Shown: positions 1 through 9,142, numbered from the stretch's first letter. The stretch is DNA of 64,000 nucleotides from Pandoraea anhela (GCF_902459655.1 NZ_CABPSB010000026.1:1-64000), one strand, 5' to 3'. Program-made: numbers and translations. The notes: a model not told the origin generated them from the letters alone.

Positions 1-207
1 GTCGGGCAGACGGGCAAGATCGTGGCGCCGCAGTTGTACGTGGCGGTGGGGATCTCGGGGGCGATTCAGCACCTGGCAGGGATGAAGGATTCGAAGGTGA
101 TCGTGGCGATCAACAAGGATCCGGAAGCGCCGATCTTCTCGGTGGCCGATTACGGTCTGGTGGGCGATCTGTTCACCGTCGTGCCGGAACTCACGGGCGC
201 GCTGTAA
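1..207 (+). CDS. etfA: Electron transfer flavoprotein alpha subunit, C-terminal part
   Basis: The first 68 codons read open from the window edge, so only the C-terminal end of the gene is present. The sequence [20 protein letters not shown] followed by IQHLAGM is the typical FAD-binding segment of EtfA/FixB, and the following stretch with NKDPEAPIF and ADYGLVGD is equally conserved. EtfA forms a soluble FAD heterodimer with EtfB, taking electrons from acyl-CoA and related dehydrogenases and passing them to ETF:ubiquinone oxidoreductase. The gene ends 92 bases before a flavoprotein dehydrogenase on the same strand, so the two may share a transcript. Family assignment is secure; the upstream part lies outside the window. 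Confidence 0.95.
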   Translation, partial: VGQTGKIVAPQLYVAVGISGAIQHLAGMKDSKVIVAINKDPEAPIFSVADYGLVGDLFTVVPELTGAL

Positions 208-299
208 GCGTCTGATGCCCGTCTGGGAATTCGGGTGGCGCGCATCCATGCCGTCGCCCGGTTCCCGAGGCGGCCCCGAGCCGCAAACAGGGAACAGCA

Positions 300-1406
300 A
301 TGGACAAAGTCGATTGCGTCGTGATCGGCGCGGGCGTGGTGGGATTGGCCGTCGCACGAACGATGGCCATGGCCGGGCACGAGGTGGTGGTGCTGGAAGC
401 CGAGCGCGCCATCGGCACGGGCACGAGTTCGCGTAACAGCGAGGTGATCCACGGCGGCATCTACTACCCGCCGGGGTCGCTGAAGGCGAAGCTGTGTGTC
501 GAGGGGAAGCATCGGCTGTACGAGTTTTGCGCGTCGCATAGGGTGGAGCACCGCCAATGCGGCAAGCTGATCGTCGCGACGACCGATCGTCAGGTCGGGG
601 AACTCGACGCCATCGCCGCTAATGCACTTGCCAGCGGTGTGGAGGATCTTCGGTGGCTCAGCGCCGGGGAAGTGGCGCAACTCGAACCTGAATTGCACTC
701 ATTTGGTGCATTGCTCTCACCGTCAACGGGCATCGTCGACAGTCACGGTCTCATGCTTGCGTTGCAGGGCGATGCGCAGACCGCTGGCGCAATGCTCGCT
801 TTCGACGCGCGCGTGACCGGCGCTCGCGTGGGTGGCCCGCACGGCATCGCGCTGGACGTCGAGACCGACGGCGTCACCTCAACACTGTTTGCGCAGACCG
901 TGATCAACAGTGCGGGGCTTTACGCGGTGGACGTTGCGCGTCGGTTCGACGGACTGTCGTCGGCGCACATTCCGCAGCGGTACTTCGCGAAGGGCAGCTA
1001 TTTCGCCTGCGCGCAGCGAGCGCCGTTCACCCATCTGATCTATCCGGTGCCGGAGCCCGGCGGGCTGGGCGTTCACCTGACGCTCGATCTCGGCGGTCAG
1101 GCGCGCTTCGGACCGAATGTCGAATGGGTCGACAAGATCGACTACACGGTGAACCCGTCGGATGGCGACGCGTTTTACGCAGCGGTTCGGCGCTATTGGC
1201 CGACGCTGGCGGATGGCGCCTTGCAACCGGGCTATGCGGGCATTCGACCGAAGATCAGCGGACCGGGAGAACCGGCGGCAGATTTCCGAATCGATGGACC
1301 TGACGTACACGGCGTGGCAGGACTCGTGAACCTGTTCGGTATCGAGTCGCCGGGGCTTACGGCATCGTTGGCCATTGCCGAAGCGGTACGCGCAGCGCTT
1401 TCCTGA
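300..1406 (+). CDS. FAD-dependent oxidoreductase, L-2-hydroxyglutarate dehydrogenase-like
   Basis: A 368-residue DAO-fold flavoprotein. Residues 10-19 ([10 protein letters not shown]) are the N-terminal FAD-binding glycine motif, followed by an acidic residue at the end of the second strand (VVVLEAE). The segment [17 protein letters not shown] is characteristic of the L-2-hydroxyglutarate dehydrogenase (LhgO/L2HGDH) branch, and the C-terminal part carries the GIRPKI motif and a closing FGIESPGLT segment. Members oxidise L-2-hydroxyglutarate or related 2-hydroxy acids and pass electrons to the quinone pool. The position just after etfA fits an electron-transfer role, though this is inference. 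Exact substrate is unknown; other DAO-family activities remain possible. The start follows an AACAGGGAACAGC leader. Confidence 0.85.
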   Translation: MDKVDCVVIGAGVVGLAVARTMAMAGHEVVVLEAERAIGTGTSSRNSEVIHGGIYYPPGSLKAKLCVEGKHRLYEFCASHRVEHRQCGKLIVATTDRQVGELDAIAANALASGVEDLRWLSAGEVAQLEPELHSFGALLSPSTGIVDSHGLMLALQGDAQTAGAMLAFDARVTGARVGGPHGIALDVETDGVTSTLFAQTVINSAGLYAVDVARRFDGLSSAHIPQRYFAKGSYFACAQRAPFTHLIYPVPEPGGLGVHLTLDLGGQARFGPNVEWVDKIDYTVNPSDGDAFYAAVRRYWPTLADGALQPGYAGIRPKISGPGEPAADFRIDGPDVHGVAGLVNLFGIESPGLTASLAIAEAVRAALS

Positions 1407-1621
1407 CGCGACACATCGTACATGTCGCGAGGCACAATTCGCGAGATGGACCGCCCGGCCACATCTCGCCATCAGACTGCTATTACTGCTATCTGGCTAA
1501 CCCCGTGATATCCCGACGACGGTGTTGCGAGCGTTGCGCAACCTTCCTGTCGGCGGAAATCCTTGCATCGGTAGACCTGCGTGAGCCGGTGTGCGGGTCA
1601 GCACACCCACAATCGCATGTA

Positions 1622-2017
1622 TCAGCGCATGGCCACCGGCGGCTTCCACGACGCCGGATTCGTCCAGAACACACCGCGCAGGCGATCGGTGTCGCCACAC
1701 GGGGTGCTACGGGCCGGCTTGCTGATTTGACCTGCACAGGCGCTGATATCGCGTCCCGATTGTTGCAGGCGTTTCAGGATCGTATCGAGCATGCCCGATT
1801 CGCGCCATTCATTCAGTTTGCGACGGCAGGTCGGCACGGAGGGATACTGCATGGGCAGCTTGGACCAGCTCTCGCCAGTGAACAGCACCCACAAGACAGC
1901 ATTGGTCAGCGTGCGCTGCTCGACTTGAGGGCGTCCGCGTCGTTCCGTACGGACCGGTCGGTCGCAAATCAGATCACGCAGGGCGTGCCATTCAACGTCG
2001 CTCAGTTCAGTAAACAT
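1622..2017 (-). CDS. Orphan DUF4096/IS5-type transposase N-terminal domain protein
   Basis: A 131-residue protein starting MFTELSDVEWHALRDLI and containing RGRPQVEQRTLTNAVLWVL, then GESWSKLPMQYPSVPTCRRK, the signature of the DUF4096 domain at the N terminus of IS4/IS5-family transposases. The DDE catalytic domain is not present downstream, and I find no clear terminal inverted repeats, so this is either a remnant of an insertion sequence or one of the stand-alone DUF4096 proteins seen in Burkholderiaceae. A longer reading frame upstream in the same phase looks non-coding, so the ATG at 2017 is preferred. Catalytic transposition by this product alone is unlikely. Confidence 0.6.
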   Translation of the reverse strand: MFTELSDVEWHALRDLICDRPVRTERRGRPQVEQRTLTNAVLWVLFTGESWSKLPMQYPSVPTCRRKLNEWRESGMLDTILKRLQQSGRDISACAGQISKPARSTPCGDTDRLRGVFWTNPASWKPPVAMR

Positions 2018-2245
2018 AACACCTCGACCCAAAACAAACGGAGGCGCCGCAAGGGGCGAGTCCGGGCTTCGCGATCTGGCACATACCGGTGCAATCTGGT
2101 GCGTACTTATCGTCAAAACTCGGCCAAGGCGGCGTCGATCCCCGATGCTGGAAATACAAGCAACAAGCATGCCAGGACATCGGGTTCTCTCGTGAAGAAC
2201 ACCGCGGGCGGGTCGAACCACACTGCGAAGGGAGCGTTTGACCAG

Positions 2246-2274
2246 CAAAAAAACGCCCACTTGGCAGGTGGGCG
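2246..2274 (-). terminator. Rho-independent terminator, minus strand
   Basis: A perfect 7-bp stem (CGCCCAC at 2254-2260 against GTGGGCG at 2268-2274) with a 7-base loop is followed on the minus strand by an uninterrupted run of seven Ts. No protein gene precedes it on that strand. Confidence 0.75.
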
Positions 2275-2474
2275 CAGCTCCTGAGTGGCTATTGGGATAG
2301 GCAATCGCAAAAGCGTCAGGAGAAAAGGAATACGTGCCTTTTGGCCAGTCCGGATCGTTTGTTGTTCTCGGCCCCGGCCAGGGTGTCTCGCTCCACATGC
2401 GCCAGCTTGTCAAGCTTGCAGGCGCAATCATGACAAAAAGCGGGGGTCGACGCGCTTCGGAATTACCCCCATTG

Positions 2475-2493
2475 CGGTGCATGGGGTGCACCG
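2475..2493. repeat. Perfect 7-bp inverted repeat
   Basis: CGGTGCA and TGCACCG flank a 5-base loop (TGGGG). It lies upstream of the orphan minus-strand terminator and could be part of a structured RNA or an operator; nothing further can be assigned. Confidence 0.5.
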
Positions 2494-2716
2494 AAGGGGA
2501 CGGGGTTCGGAACGACGCGAAATGTCAGGTCGCCTGCCCTAGATGAGTGCCAGACTGCGCTCCGATAGGGCACTGTGTCGCGAGAACGGGCGCAACCCAT
2601 CGCAACCGGGCATTGACGCCGGCGCAACCGTGTCTCGCCTGGTGAGAAAGTTTTTCGATGAAGTGGCCCGGTGGCGTCATGGTCTTCCGTCATGGCCGTG
2701 TGGCGGGACCGTGGCC

Positions 2717-2722
2717 TATAAT
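2717..2722 (+). promoter_or_regulatory. Sigma70 -10 box upstream of the IclR gene
   Basis: A perfect TATAAT lies 12 bases before a possible ATG at 2734 and 78 bases before the preferred ATG at 2800. No good -35 hexamer is visible at 17 bases. If transcription starts near 2729, an ATG at 2734 would be nearly leaderless, which is one reason to prefer the internal start. Confidence 0.5.
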
Positions 2723-2799
2723 GTGCGCCTTCGATGAATATCGTCTATCGGCTGCGCGGAATCGCCGCACACCGGTCGGCGCCATTGTGCGCAAACGGC

Positions 2800-3603
2800 A
2801 TGAGCAACGACAGCGATAACAAATACTCGGTCCCGGGCCTGGAGCGCGGCCTGCGCATTCTCATGACTTTCTCGGCGCGTGAGCCGGTGCTGGCCGGAGC
2901 GGATCTGGCGCGGCGTCTGGACATTCCGCGTTCCACGGTTTTTCGTCTGCTGCAAACGCTCGAGGCGGAGGGCTTCATCGAGAAGGCCGGGGACGATCGC
3001 CATTACCGGCTCGGCGTGGCGGTGCTGCGTCTTGGCTTCGAATACCTGAACTCGCTCGAATTGACGGATCTCGGCACGCCGGTGATCGAGAAACTGCGCG
3101 ATGCCACGGGCTTTTCCAGTCACATCCTGATTCTCGATCAGCGCGACGCGGTCTTCGTTGCGAAGGCGGCGAGCCGTGAACTGGTGTTCGGCACGGTGCG
3201 CGTGGGCACGCGTTTGCCTGCGCATGCGACCGCCGTCGGCCATATTCTGCTGGGCGATTACTCGCTGCCGTCGCTCAAGCAGCTTTATCCGGAGCGCAAA
3301 CTCGAAGCGTTCACGGCGCATACGCCGACGACCGTCGATGCCCTTCACCGTGTCGTGCAGGAAGACATCGCCCGTGGCTACAGCATGAGTCAGGCCTTCT
3401 TCGAGCAGAACATTTCCACGATTGCCGCGCCTGTGCGCAATCATCGTGGCCAGATCGTCGCCGTCATCAGCGTGACGATTCCGCAGGCTCGCGTCGAAGC
3501 GGATCTGCTCGAGAACGGCATCGTCGAGAAGGTTGTCTCCGCCGCCGACGAGCTATCGCACAAGCTGAACTATCGGGCCGAGCGGGCCGGGGTTTTGAGC
3601 TGA
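2800..3603 (+). CDS. IclR-family transcriptional regulator
   Basis: A 267-residue regulator. The N-terminal winged helix-turn-helix spans roughly residues 10-75 (VPGLERGLRILMTF, then DLARRLDIPRSTVFRLLQTL and GFIEKAG), and the C-terminal ligand-binding domain follows, with the typical RVGTRLPAHATAVGHILL segment and IAAPVRNHRGQIVAVISV near the end. IclR proteins bind DNA as dimers or tetramers and respond to small organic acids or aromatic metabolites. I use the ATG at 2800 (MSNDSDNKYS); an upstream in-frame ATG at 2734 would add 22 residues that do not look like the family. The porin and MFS importer that follow on the same strand are plausible targets. Confidence 0.9.
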   Translation: MSNDSDNKYSVPGLERGLRILMTFSAREPVLAGADLARRLDIPRSTVFRLLQTLEAEGFIEKAGDDRHYRLGVAVLRLGFEYLNSLELTDLGTPVIEKLRDATGFSSHILILDQRDAVFVAKAASRELVFGTVRVGTRLPAHATAVGHILLGDYSLPSLKQLYPERKLEAFTAHTPTTVDALHRVVQEDIARGYSMSQAFFEQNISTIAAPVRNHRGQIVAVISVTIPQARVEADLLENGIVEKVVSAADELSHKLNYRAERAGVLS

Positions 3604-4115
3604 TCCTGGAATGGCGGGGCGGCGCCAGTGACCGGCCCGCTGATGTCGCGGCTTCATAAAGGTCGCGCAGCGTCATAGCGCCGACGATTGCCGCTAAGCC
3701 TGCGCCATACTTTTTCGCTTTCGTGCGCCGTGGGGCTTCCGGGGCGGTTATCGGTGGAAGGTGGCGCTTTGCCGTTCATCGCGCCCGGGTGGCGCTGTCG
3801 TGTCGGTAGCGATCCTCACCTCGGCGTCCTTCATCTTCACTTTGTTCCGCGGACGATGGTGGCGCCGTCTCGCGTTTCCATTTCCCGTGCATTTCCCGCG
3901 ACCTCGCTGCGCTGATCTCCCGATCGGGTTGTCGCGCCGGCGTGCGGTCACGCCCTGTCTTATTTCTTATTTATCTCTTATTTATCTTTTACCGCCGCGT
4001 GCATGGCTCGCGCCGGTTTGCCGGCCGAGTCCACCCTCGATTTTTTTCCGCAGACGCGCGACACCTTTCTGATTAGCATCTGCGCATTCTCAATAAACGC
4101 TTACTTATTTTCTGC

Positions 4116-4144
4116 TTGTCTCGTTGAATTCACTTCGCCATAAT
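4116..4144 (+). promoter_or_regulatory. Sigma70-type promoter of the porin gene
   Basis: TTGTCT (4116-4121) and CATAAT (4139-4144) are separated by 17 bases, in an AT-rich segment 135 bases upstream of the porin start codon. Transcription would begin near 4151, just before the palindrome at 4164-4181. Confidence 0.55.
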
Positions 4145-4163
4145 TGTCTCGCATATTAACAAA

Positions 4164-4181
4164 TGTTTCATAAGTGAGACA
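4164..4181. promoter_or_regulatory. Palindromic operator candidate downstream of the porin promoter
   Basis: TGTTTCATAAGTGAGACA is an imperfect dyad (TGTTTCA/TGAGACA, six of seven pairs) centred about 22 bases after the predicted transcription start. TGTCTC also occurs at 4117-4122 and 4145-4150, so the same half-site may recur across the promoter. The nearby IclR protein is the obvious candidate binder, but this is inference. Confidence 0.45.
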
Positions 4182-4278
4182 AAAATGATGCATCGGCCGA
4201 CACGTGACGTAGGGCATCGACGCTGTCGGTACAGGGGGTAAAGCGCCCAAAAAGCATCAGGAAGCACAACAGGAGTGG

Positions 4279-5373
4279 ATGGTGAAGAGACGCAGTATCG
4301 GCGCAGCCGGCCTCTGGCTGGGACTCACGTGCGCTGGCGTGGCACATGCCGCAGGCAGTTCGTTACAGATCTACGGGACGGTCGACGACGGCCTCACTTA
4401 TGTGAGCAATCAGGGCGGCGGACGTCTGTTCAAAATGGACGCCGGTATCGGCCAGCCCGATCGCTTCGGCCTGAAGGGACGGGAAGACCTCGGCGGTGGC
4501 CTCTCGGCTGTCTTCCAACTGGAGCAGGGCTTCAATACGAGCACCGGTGCGCTGATCAACAGTGGCGTGGAGTGGAATCGTCAGGCCTGGGTCGGTCTCG
4601 CGGGCGACCGGTTCGGCACGGTGTCGATCGGCCATCAGACCGACTTCATGCAAGACGTCTCGATTCGCTATTCGAACGGCTTCTGGCAGCACAATCTGTA
4701 TGCCTATCACCCGGGCAACCTCGACAATCTGGCGAACTCGTCGCAGATCGATAACGCGGTGAAGTGGCACAGCGCCAGTTTTCACGGGCTGACCGGCGGT
4801 CTGATGTACGGCTTCGCCGGGGGCAACGCGCTGGGCCGCACCGTCGGGGGCTATGTGAAGTACGACAACGGGCCGCTGTCCGTTGCCGCGACTTACGTGA
4901 GCATCAACAAGCGGACGTTCGATTTCTCCTCGCGCCTCGGCATCTCGTCGATCTTCGGGCAGTCGGCGCTGTCCGCAACGAATGTCTTCAAATCGGATGC
5001 CGTGAACAACACCGGTATCGGCGCTTCGTACCGTCTGTGGTCGCGGTGGAACGTGCACGCGCTGTACACCCGCAGCGAAGTCCGTGCGCCGGGCGGCTCG
5101 GGCAACATGTTCAATTACGACATTGGCACGGAGTACCGGGTAACGGAAGCGAACGCGCTTACGCTGGGGTATTCGTATTCGTCGTTCAATCACACGCACT
5201 ACAACCAGATCGAAGCGGGTGACCTGTATTCGCTCTCCAAGCGTACGCAATTGCAGGCGCAAGTGACGTATATCGCCGCGACGGGCGACCACCACGCCGC
5301 GTCGTATCCGATCGGCGCGTCGAGCAATCACGATCAGATGTTGCTGCGCGTCGGGATGTATCACAGTTTCTAA
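4279..5373 (+). CDS. Gram-negative general porin (outer membrane)
   Basis: A 364-residue outer-membrane porin of the Burkholderia/Neisseria type. A signal peptide covers about residues 1-24 and ends in VAHA; the mature protein begins with the typical SSLQIYGTVDDGLTYVSN. Family landmarks follow: DRFGLKGREDLGGGLSAVFQ, the GVEWNRQAWVGL loop, the FGTVSIGHQTD strand, and the C-terminal strand ending in Phe (RVGMYHSF) that the BAM complex recognises. It should form a 16-stranded trimeric barrel for passive diffusion of small solutes. The preceding IclR regulator and following MFS importer suggest uptake of an organic acid. It has its own promoter and a good AGGAG ribosome-binding site. Confidence 0.95.
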   Translation: MVKRRSIGAAGLWLGLTCAGVAHAAGSSLQIYGTVDDGLTYVSNQGGGRLFKMDAGIGQPDRFGLKGREDLGGGLSAVFQLEQGFNTSTGALINSGVEWNRQAWVGLAGDRFGTVSIGHQTDFMQDVSIRYSNGFWQHNLYAYHPGNLDNLANSSQIDNAVKWHSASFHGLTGGLMYGFAGGNALGRTVGGYVKYDNGPLSVAATYVSINKRTFDFSSRLGISSIFGQSALSATNVFKSDAVNNTGIGASYRLWSRWNVHALYTRSEVRAPGGSGNMFNYDIGTEYRVTEANALTLGYSYSSFNHTHYNQIEAGDLYSLSKRTQLQAQVTYIAATGDHHAASYPIGASSNHDQMLLRVGMYHSF

Positions 5374-5479
5374 GTCGCGACGTCTCCGGGGCCAACGTCG
5401 CAGACGGCTCCATCGATGTCGATGCCGGCAGGTTTTCGGCGGCGATCCTCGGGCGCCGCCGCACATTACGAGATGCAAT

Positions 5480-6916
5480 ATGTCAGGTTCTCTGCCTCCG
5501 TCCTCTTTGAACGCTTCCTCCTCTTCGTCGTCCTCGTCGTCTTCGTTGTCCCCGAGCGCCGCGTTCTCACAACGACCATCGCGCGTGCGCTACTGGATGC
5601 TCTTTCTGATCTTCGTCGGCACGGTCATCAACTACGTCGACCGTGCCAATTTGTCGGTTGCTGCGCCGATGCTCAAGCAGGAGTTCGGACTCGGTCCCGT
5701 CGAACTGGGCTTCATTTTTTCCGCATACGCGTGGACGTACGTGATCGCGAACATTCCCGGCGGCTGGGTCATCGACCGCTTCGGCACGCGCGCGATTTAC
5801 GGCGTCGCCATCCTCAGCTGGTCGATCCTCACGTTCATGCAGGGGTTCACATCGCGTTTTGCCACGCTCTTCGGCATGCGACTGGGTGTCGGTGTCGCCG
5901 AAGCCCCGACGTTTCCTGTGAACAATCGGGTGGTTTCGATCTGGTTCGCGCAACGCGAGCGGGGCGTGGCGACCAGCGTTTATCTGGTTGGTCAATACAT
6001 CGGCATGGCCGCGCTCACGCCGGTGCTGTTCTGGATTGCCCACACATGGGGCTGGCGCGAAATATTCTATGCGACCGGCTTGCTGGGCATCGTCTGGGCG
6101 GGCGTGTGGTTCGTTGGCTATCGCGATCCGGACAAGTGCGCGTGGGCGAACGCCGCCGAGCTTGACCACATTCGTAGCGGTGGGGCGCTCGTCGAAGTGA
6201 AACCGGCAGCACGCGCGACATCGCAGAAATTTCCGTGGCGCAAACTGCTGGTGCTGTTCCGCAATCGTCAGATCATTGCGATTTGCGTGGGCAAGTTCGC
6301 GTCGCTCTCGTCGCTGTACTTTTTCCTGACGTGGTTTCCGACCTACCTCATGACCGAGCGGCATATGACGGTGCTCAAGGCGGGCGGTGTGACGTCGGTG
6401 CCGTTTTTGGCCGCGTCCATCGGTGTGGTCTGCGGCGGCTGGCTCTCCGACGGGTTGCTGCGCCGTGGCGTGGCGGTCGGCACCGCGCGCAAGACGCCCA
6501 TCGTCACCGGGCTGCTGCTCGTGCCGACGATGTCGCTCACGGTGCTTACCGATGCCAACTGGCTGGTGATCGCCATCATGTCGTTTGCGTTCTTCGCGCA
6601 AGGCGTGGCGTCGGCGTCGTGGTCGCTCGTGGCGGACATCGCGCCGAAGGGCATGGTCGGTATCACGGGGGGCGCGGTGAACTTCGCCGGGAACCTCTCA
6701 GGCATCATCACGCCAATCGCGATCGGCTTCATTGTGAAAGCGACAGGCTCGTTCGGCTGGGCGCTCGGCCTCATCAGCCTCTTCGCGATCGCCGGTGTGC
6801 TGTGCTATCTGCTGCTGCTTGGCGAAGTGAAACGTATCGAACTCGACGACGATGACGGCGAAAGCCGCACCGTCGATGCCGGGCGCGAACCGCGTGAGCG
6901 TTGGGACGGCGCATAG
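5480..6916 (+). CDS. MFS transporter, anion:cation symporter (ACS) family
   Basis: A 478-residue inner-membrane transporter with twelve predicted helices. The segment RVRYWMLFLIFVGTVINYVD and the following RANLSVAAPML are hallmarks of the ACS family (glucarate, galactonate, phthalate and related carboxylates). A second landmark is the loop 2-3 motif GGWVIDRFGTR. The first 35 residues are unusual: a run of ten serines with surrounding Ser/Pro, encoded by TCC/TCT/TCG repeats, precedes the first helix. The C-terminal tail is acidic and basic (LDDDDGESRTVDAGREPRER). It follows the porin by 106 bases and probably imports the same substrate. The substrate cannot be named from sequence. Confidence 0.9.
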   Translation: MSGSLPPSSLNASSSSSSSSSSLSPSAAFSQRPSRVRYWMLFLIFVGTVINYVDRANLSVAAPMLKQEFGLGPVELGFIFSAYAWTYVIANIPGGWVIDRFGTRAIYGVAILSWSILTFMQGFTSRFATLFGMRLGVGVAEAPTFPVNNRVVSIWFAQRERGVATSVYLVGQYIGMAALTPVLFWIAHTWGWREIFYATGLLGIVWAGVWFVGYRDPDKCAWANAAELDHIRSGGALVEVKPAARATSQKFPWRKLLVLFRNRQIIAICVGKFASLSSLYFFLTWFPTYLMTERHMTVLKAGGVTSVPFLAASIGVVCGGWLSDGLLRRGVAVGTARKTPIVTGLLLVPTMSLTVLTDANWLVIAIMSFAFFAQGVASASWSLVADIAPKGMVGITGGAVNFAGNLSGIITPIAIGFIVKATGSFGWALGLISLFAIAGVLCYLLLLGEVKRIELDDDDGESRTVDAGREPRERWDGA

Positions 6917-7068
6917 CGCAAGGGGAAGGGCGCCGACGCGCATCGCCCTGGCCCGACGTCACGCGCTGCTAGCGGTCGCGACATTGCCATGACGGAACGT
7001 GACACAACGTGATGCGTCGCCGGTCCCGATACGACCGGCGTGGCCGCGCGCGATCCCAAACATCGACC

Positions 7069-8079
7069 TCACGCTTCGGCCGCCTGACGCCGGTAATCGC
7101 CCGGCCGTGCCCCCGTCCATTTGCGAAAAGCACGGAAAAATGCGCTGGGGTCCGCAAACCCTAACGACAGCGCGATTTCCAGCATTGGCTTGGACGTGTG
7201 GCAAAGCGCGTGAATGGCGAGATCGCGTCGCAACTGATCCTTGATCGACTGGTACGACTGACCTTCGTCCTCAAGCCGGCGACGCAGTGTCGACGGGGTG
7301 GTATGGAATTCGCCCGCCAATGCTTCGAACGCCGGCCAGCTATCCGTGGGCATGGTTTTCAGACGCCGCCGCACCCGCGCCACCATCCCCTTCGTGTTCT
7401 TGTACTTGAGAATGATGTTCCCCGGCGCGGCGCGCAGGAAGTCCTTCACGCTGACTTCGTTTTGCACGACCGGCAGGTCGAGACACGCTGCGTCGAACTC
7501 GATGGCCGTATGGGCGGCGTTGAAGATCAGACGTGCCGAATACATGGTTCGGTACTCGTCGCTGTACACCGGCTCATCGTAGGCAAAGTACGCAGTGCTC
7601 AGCGTGACGCGACGCGCGATCAGCCAGCACGTGAGCGCATAGAAGAGGATCAGCAGCGTTTCATGTCCGAACACGCGTGGCGCTCGGGCATCTGCACGCT
7701 CGTGGACTTCCAGCCGGGCGAGGGCGCCGTCGCGCACCAGTTGCATCTCCAGATCGTCGAGCAGCAAACCGAAGAAACGGGCGGCGCGCTGCAAAGCTTG
7801 CTCCAGCGTGCGGCAGGCAACCACGCTGTGACACAACATGGCAAAGCTGCCCACTTTCATGCGACGCGAATCCTGACCGAAGAATTCGTCGTCCAGCGCC
7901 ACACTGATGAGGCGCCACAGATGCGCATAACGATCCGCCGACACGCGGCCTTGCGGATGCGTGAGCAGCGACGGTGCAATATCGGCGGCGTGCAGCAATG
8001 CCGCCGGATCGCCGCCGAGTCGTTCGACGTGCGCCAATGCGTTGACCACGAAATGTATCGAAATGCTGCCTTTTTCCAT
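7069..8079 (-). CDS. AraC-family transcriptional regulator with arabinose-binding-like N-terminal domain
   Basis: A 336-residue regulator. The N-terminal 200 residues resemble the AraC_binding_2/arabinose_bd type domain (GGDPAALLHAADI, then YAHLWRLISVALDDEFFG), found in regulators of fatty acid and aromatic degradation. The C-terminal double helix-turn-helix spans roughly residues 230-332, with LAGEFHTTPSTLRRRLEDEG and the second helix ending EIALSLGFADPSAFFRAFRK plus WTGARPGDYRR. It lies just downstream of, and on the same strand as, the SDR and acyl-CoA synthetase genes, so it probably controls this acyl-CoA locus. The ligand is unknown. Confidence 0.9.
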   Translation of the reverse strand: MEKGSISIHFVVNALAHVERLGGDPAALLHAADIAPSLLTHPQGRVSADRYAHLWRLISVALDDEFFGQDSRRMKVGSFAMLCHSVVACRTLEQALQRAARFFGLLLDDLEMQLVRDGALARLEVHERADARAPRVFGHETLLILFYALTCWLIARRVTLSTAYFAYDEPVYSDEYRTMYSARLIFNAAHTAIEFDAACLDLPVVQNEVSVKDFLRAAPGNIILKYKNTKGMVARVRRRLKTMPTDSWPAFEALAGEFHTTPSTLRRRLEDEGQSYQSIKDQLRRDLAIHALCHTSKPMLEIALSLGFADPSAFFRAFRKWTGARPGDYRRQAAEA

Positions 8080-8265
8080 GCGTCGCGATTCGGAACCGGT
8101 GCAATGCCATAGCAGGGGGACGCAGGAATTCTAGCAGTGCGGCCCATGATGACGCTTCCGGCGCCGTCCGAAAAGCGGATCGGCGTATTCCGAATTCGCA
8201 GGTGACGTCGCTTACGCACTCGTCCGCGACGTCGTTCGCGGCGGAGATTGCGATGCTTCGACGGC

Positions 8266-9033
8266 TTACTTCGGCGCCATGCGCAGCGCGCCGTCAAGGC
8301 GAATGACTTCGCCGTTGATCATGGTGTTCTCGACGATATGACGCACGAGCGCGGCGTACTCGGACGGGCGTCCCAGCCGCGGCGGGAAGGGCACCGACGC
8401 GCCGAGCGCCGCCTGAACTTCCGGCGTCATGCCGGCCATCATCGGCGTCTCGAAGATGCCCGGGGCAATCGTCACGACGCGCACGCCCACGCGCGCCAGT
8501 TCGCGTGCGGCAGGCAGCGTGAGCGCTGCAACGCCGCCTTTAGACGCCGCGTAGGCCGCCTGTCCGATCTGGCCGTCGAACGCGGCGACAGATGCGGTGT
8601 TCACGACCACGCCGCGCTCGCCTTCGGCATCGGCCGCGCCTTGCGCCATGGCCGACGCGGCGATGCGCAGCACGTTGAAGGTGCCGATCAAATTGACGTT
8701 GACGATGCGAGCGAAGCTCTCGAGTCGATGCGGGCCCTGTTTGCCGAGAATGCGTTCGCCGATGACGAGGCCTGCGCAATTGACGACACCGTTCAACTGG
8801 CCGAAAGCGCTTTGGGCGGTGTCGACGAGACGCTGCACATCGTCTTCACGGGTAATGTCCGTGGCGACGAAGCGAGCGGCGTCGCCCAGCGCATCCGCCT
8901 GGCTTGCGCCGGCTTCGGCGTTGATATCGCCGAGCACGACGCTGGCGCCGGCGTCGACGAACATGCGCGCCGTGGCGGCGCCGAGACCCGACGATGCGCC
9001 GGTGACGAGAAAAACGCGATCCTTGATTTGCAT
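8266..9033 (-). CDS. SDR dehydrogenase, 3-hydroxyacyl-CoA dehydrogenase type II-like
   Basis: A 255-residue classical short-chain dehydrogenase. The NAD-binding glycine motif TGASSGLG is at residues 11-18, Asp36 in LGDIN indicates NAD preference, NCAG is near 85, and the catalytic Ser148, Tyr161 and Lys165 (YAASK) are all present. The segment with FETPMMAGM and [13 protein letters not shown], and the end [17 protein letters not shown], match the type II 3-hydroxyacyl-CoA dehydrogenase (HSD17B10-like) subgroup, which oxidises 3-hydroxyacyl-CoA in fatty acid and branched-chain degradation. It sits between the AraC regulator and an acyl-CoA synthetase, consistent with that role. Confidence 0.9.
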   Translation of the reverse strand: MQIKDRVFLVTGASSGLGAATARMFVDAGASVVLGDINAEAGASQADALGDAARFVATDITREDDVQRLVDTAQSAFGQLNGVVNCAGLVIGERILGKQGPHRLESFARIVNVNLIGTFNVLRIAASAMAQGAADAEGERGVVVNTASVAAFDGQIGQAAYAASKGGVAALTLPAARELARVGVRVVTIAPGIFETPMMAGMTPEVQAALGASVPFPPRLGRPSEYAALVRHIVENTMINGEVIRLDGALRMAPK

Positions 9034-9075
9034 GCGTAGCGATCCTGATAAAGGCTAGAGAGTGGCTTGGCGACT

Positions 9076-9111
9076 TTCACTCGACGTTCGCGCGACGTTC
9101 ACTCGACGTTC
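9076..9111. repeat. Direct repeats between SDR and synthetase genes
   Basis: The 14-mer TTCACTCGACGTTC occurs at 9076-9089 and again at 9098-9111, with related CGACGTTC between and CGACATTC after. It is one of several short direct-repeat clusters in intergenic DNA of this window. Confidence 0.6.
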
Positions 9112-9142
9112 AGGCGAACTTTCGGTCGACATTCATATGCGC

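Larger units (their letters stand above)
2018..2799. other. Gene-poor stretch between DUF4096 ORF and iclR
   Basis: No convincing protein-coding gene is seen here. It contains a Rho-independent terminator pointing left (2246-2274), a strong short hairpin (2475-2493) and a sigma70 -10 box (2717-2722). A GTG-started frame from 2334 is preceded by a purine-rich AGGAGAAAAGG but resembles no family I know. A left-pointing terminator without an identifiable gene in front of it leaves room for a small transcript on the minus strand. Confidence 0.5.
3604..4278. other. Non-coding region before the porin gene
   Basis: About 675 bases without a credible gene. The first half is GC-rich and featureless. 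From about 3960 it becomes AT-rich and holds the porin promoter (4116-4144) and a palindromic operator candidate (4164-4181). A ribosome-binding sequence ACAGGAGTGG sits just before the porin ATG at 4279. Confidence 0.6.

Noticed and set aside
1622-2491. Complete insertion sequence
   Set aside because: Only the DUF4096 N-terminal domain is present; no DDE domain and no matched terminal inverted repeats or target duplications were found.
2246-2500. tmRNA, 6S RNA or SRP RNA
   Set aside because: No tag-peptide frame ending in two Ala, no CCA-type acceptor stem and no long rod structure are visible.
2334-2546. 70-codon GTG-started protein with a purine-rich leader
   Set aside because: It has no similarity to a known family, unusual composition, and the region is better explained as non-coding; I could not support it as a gene.
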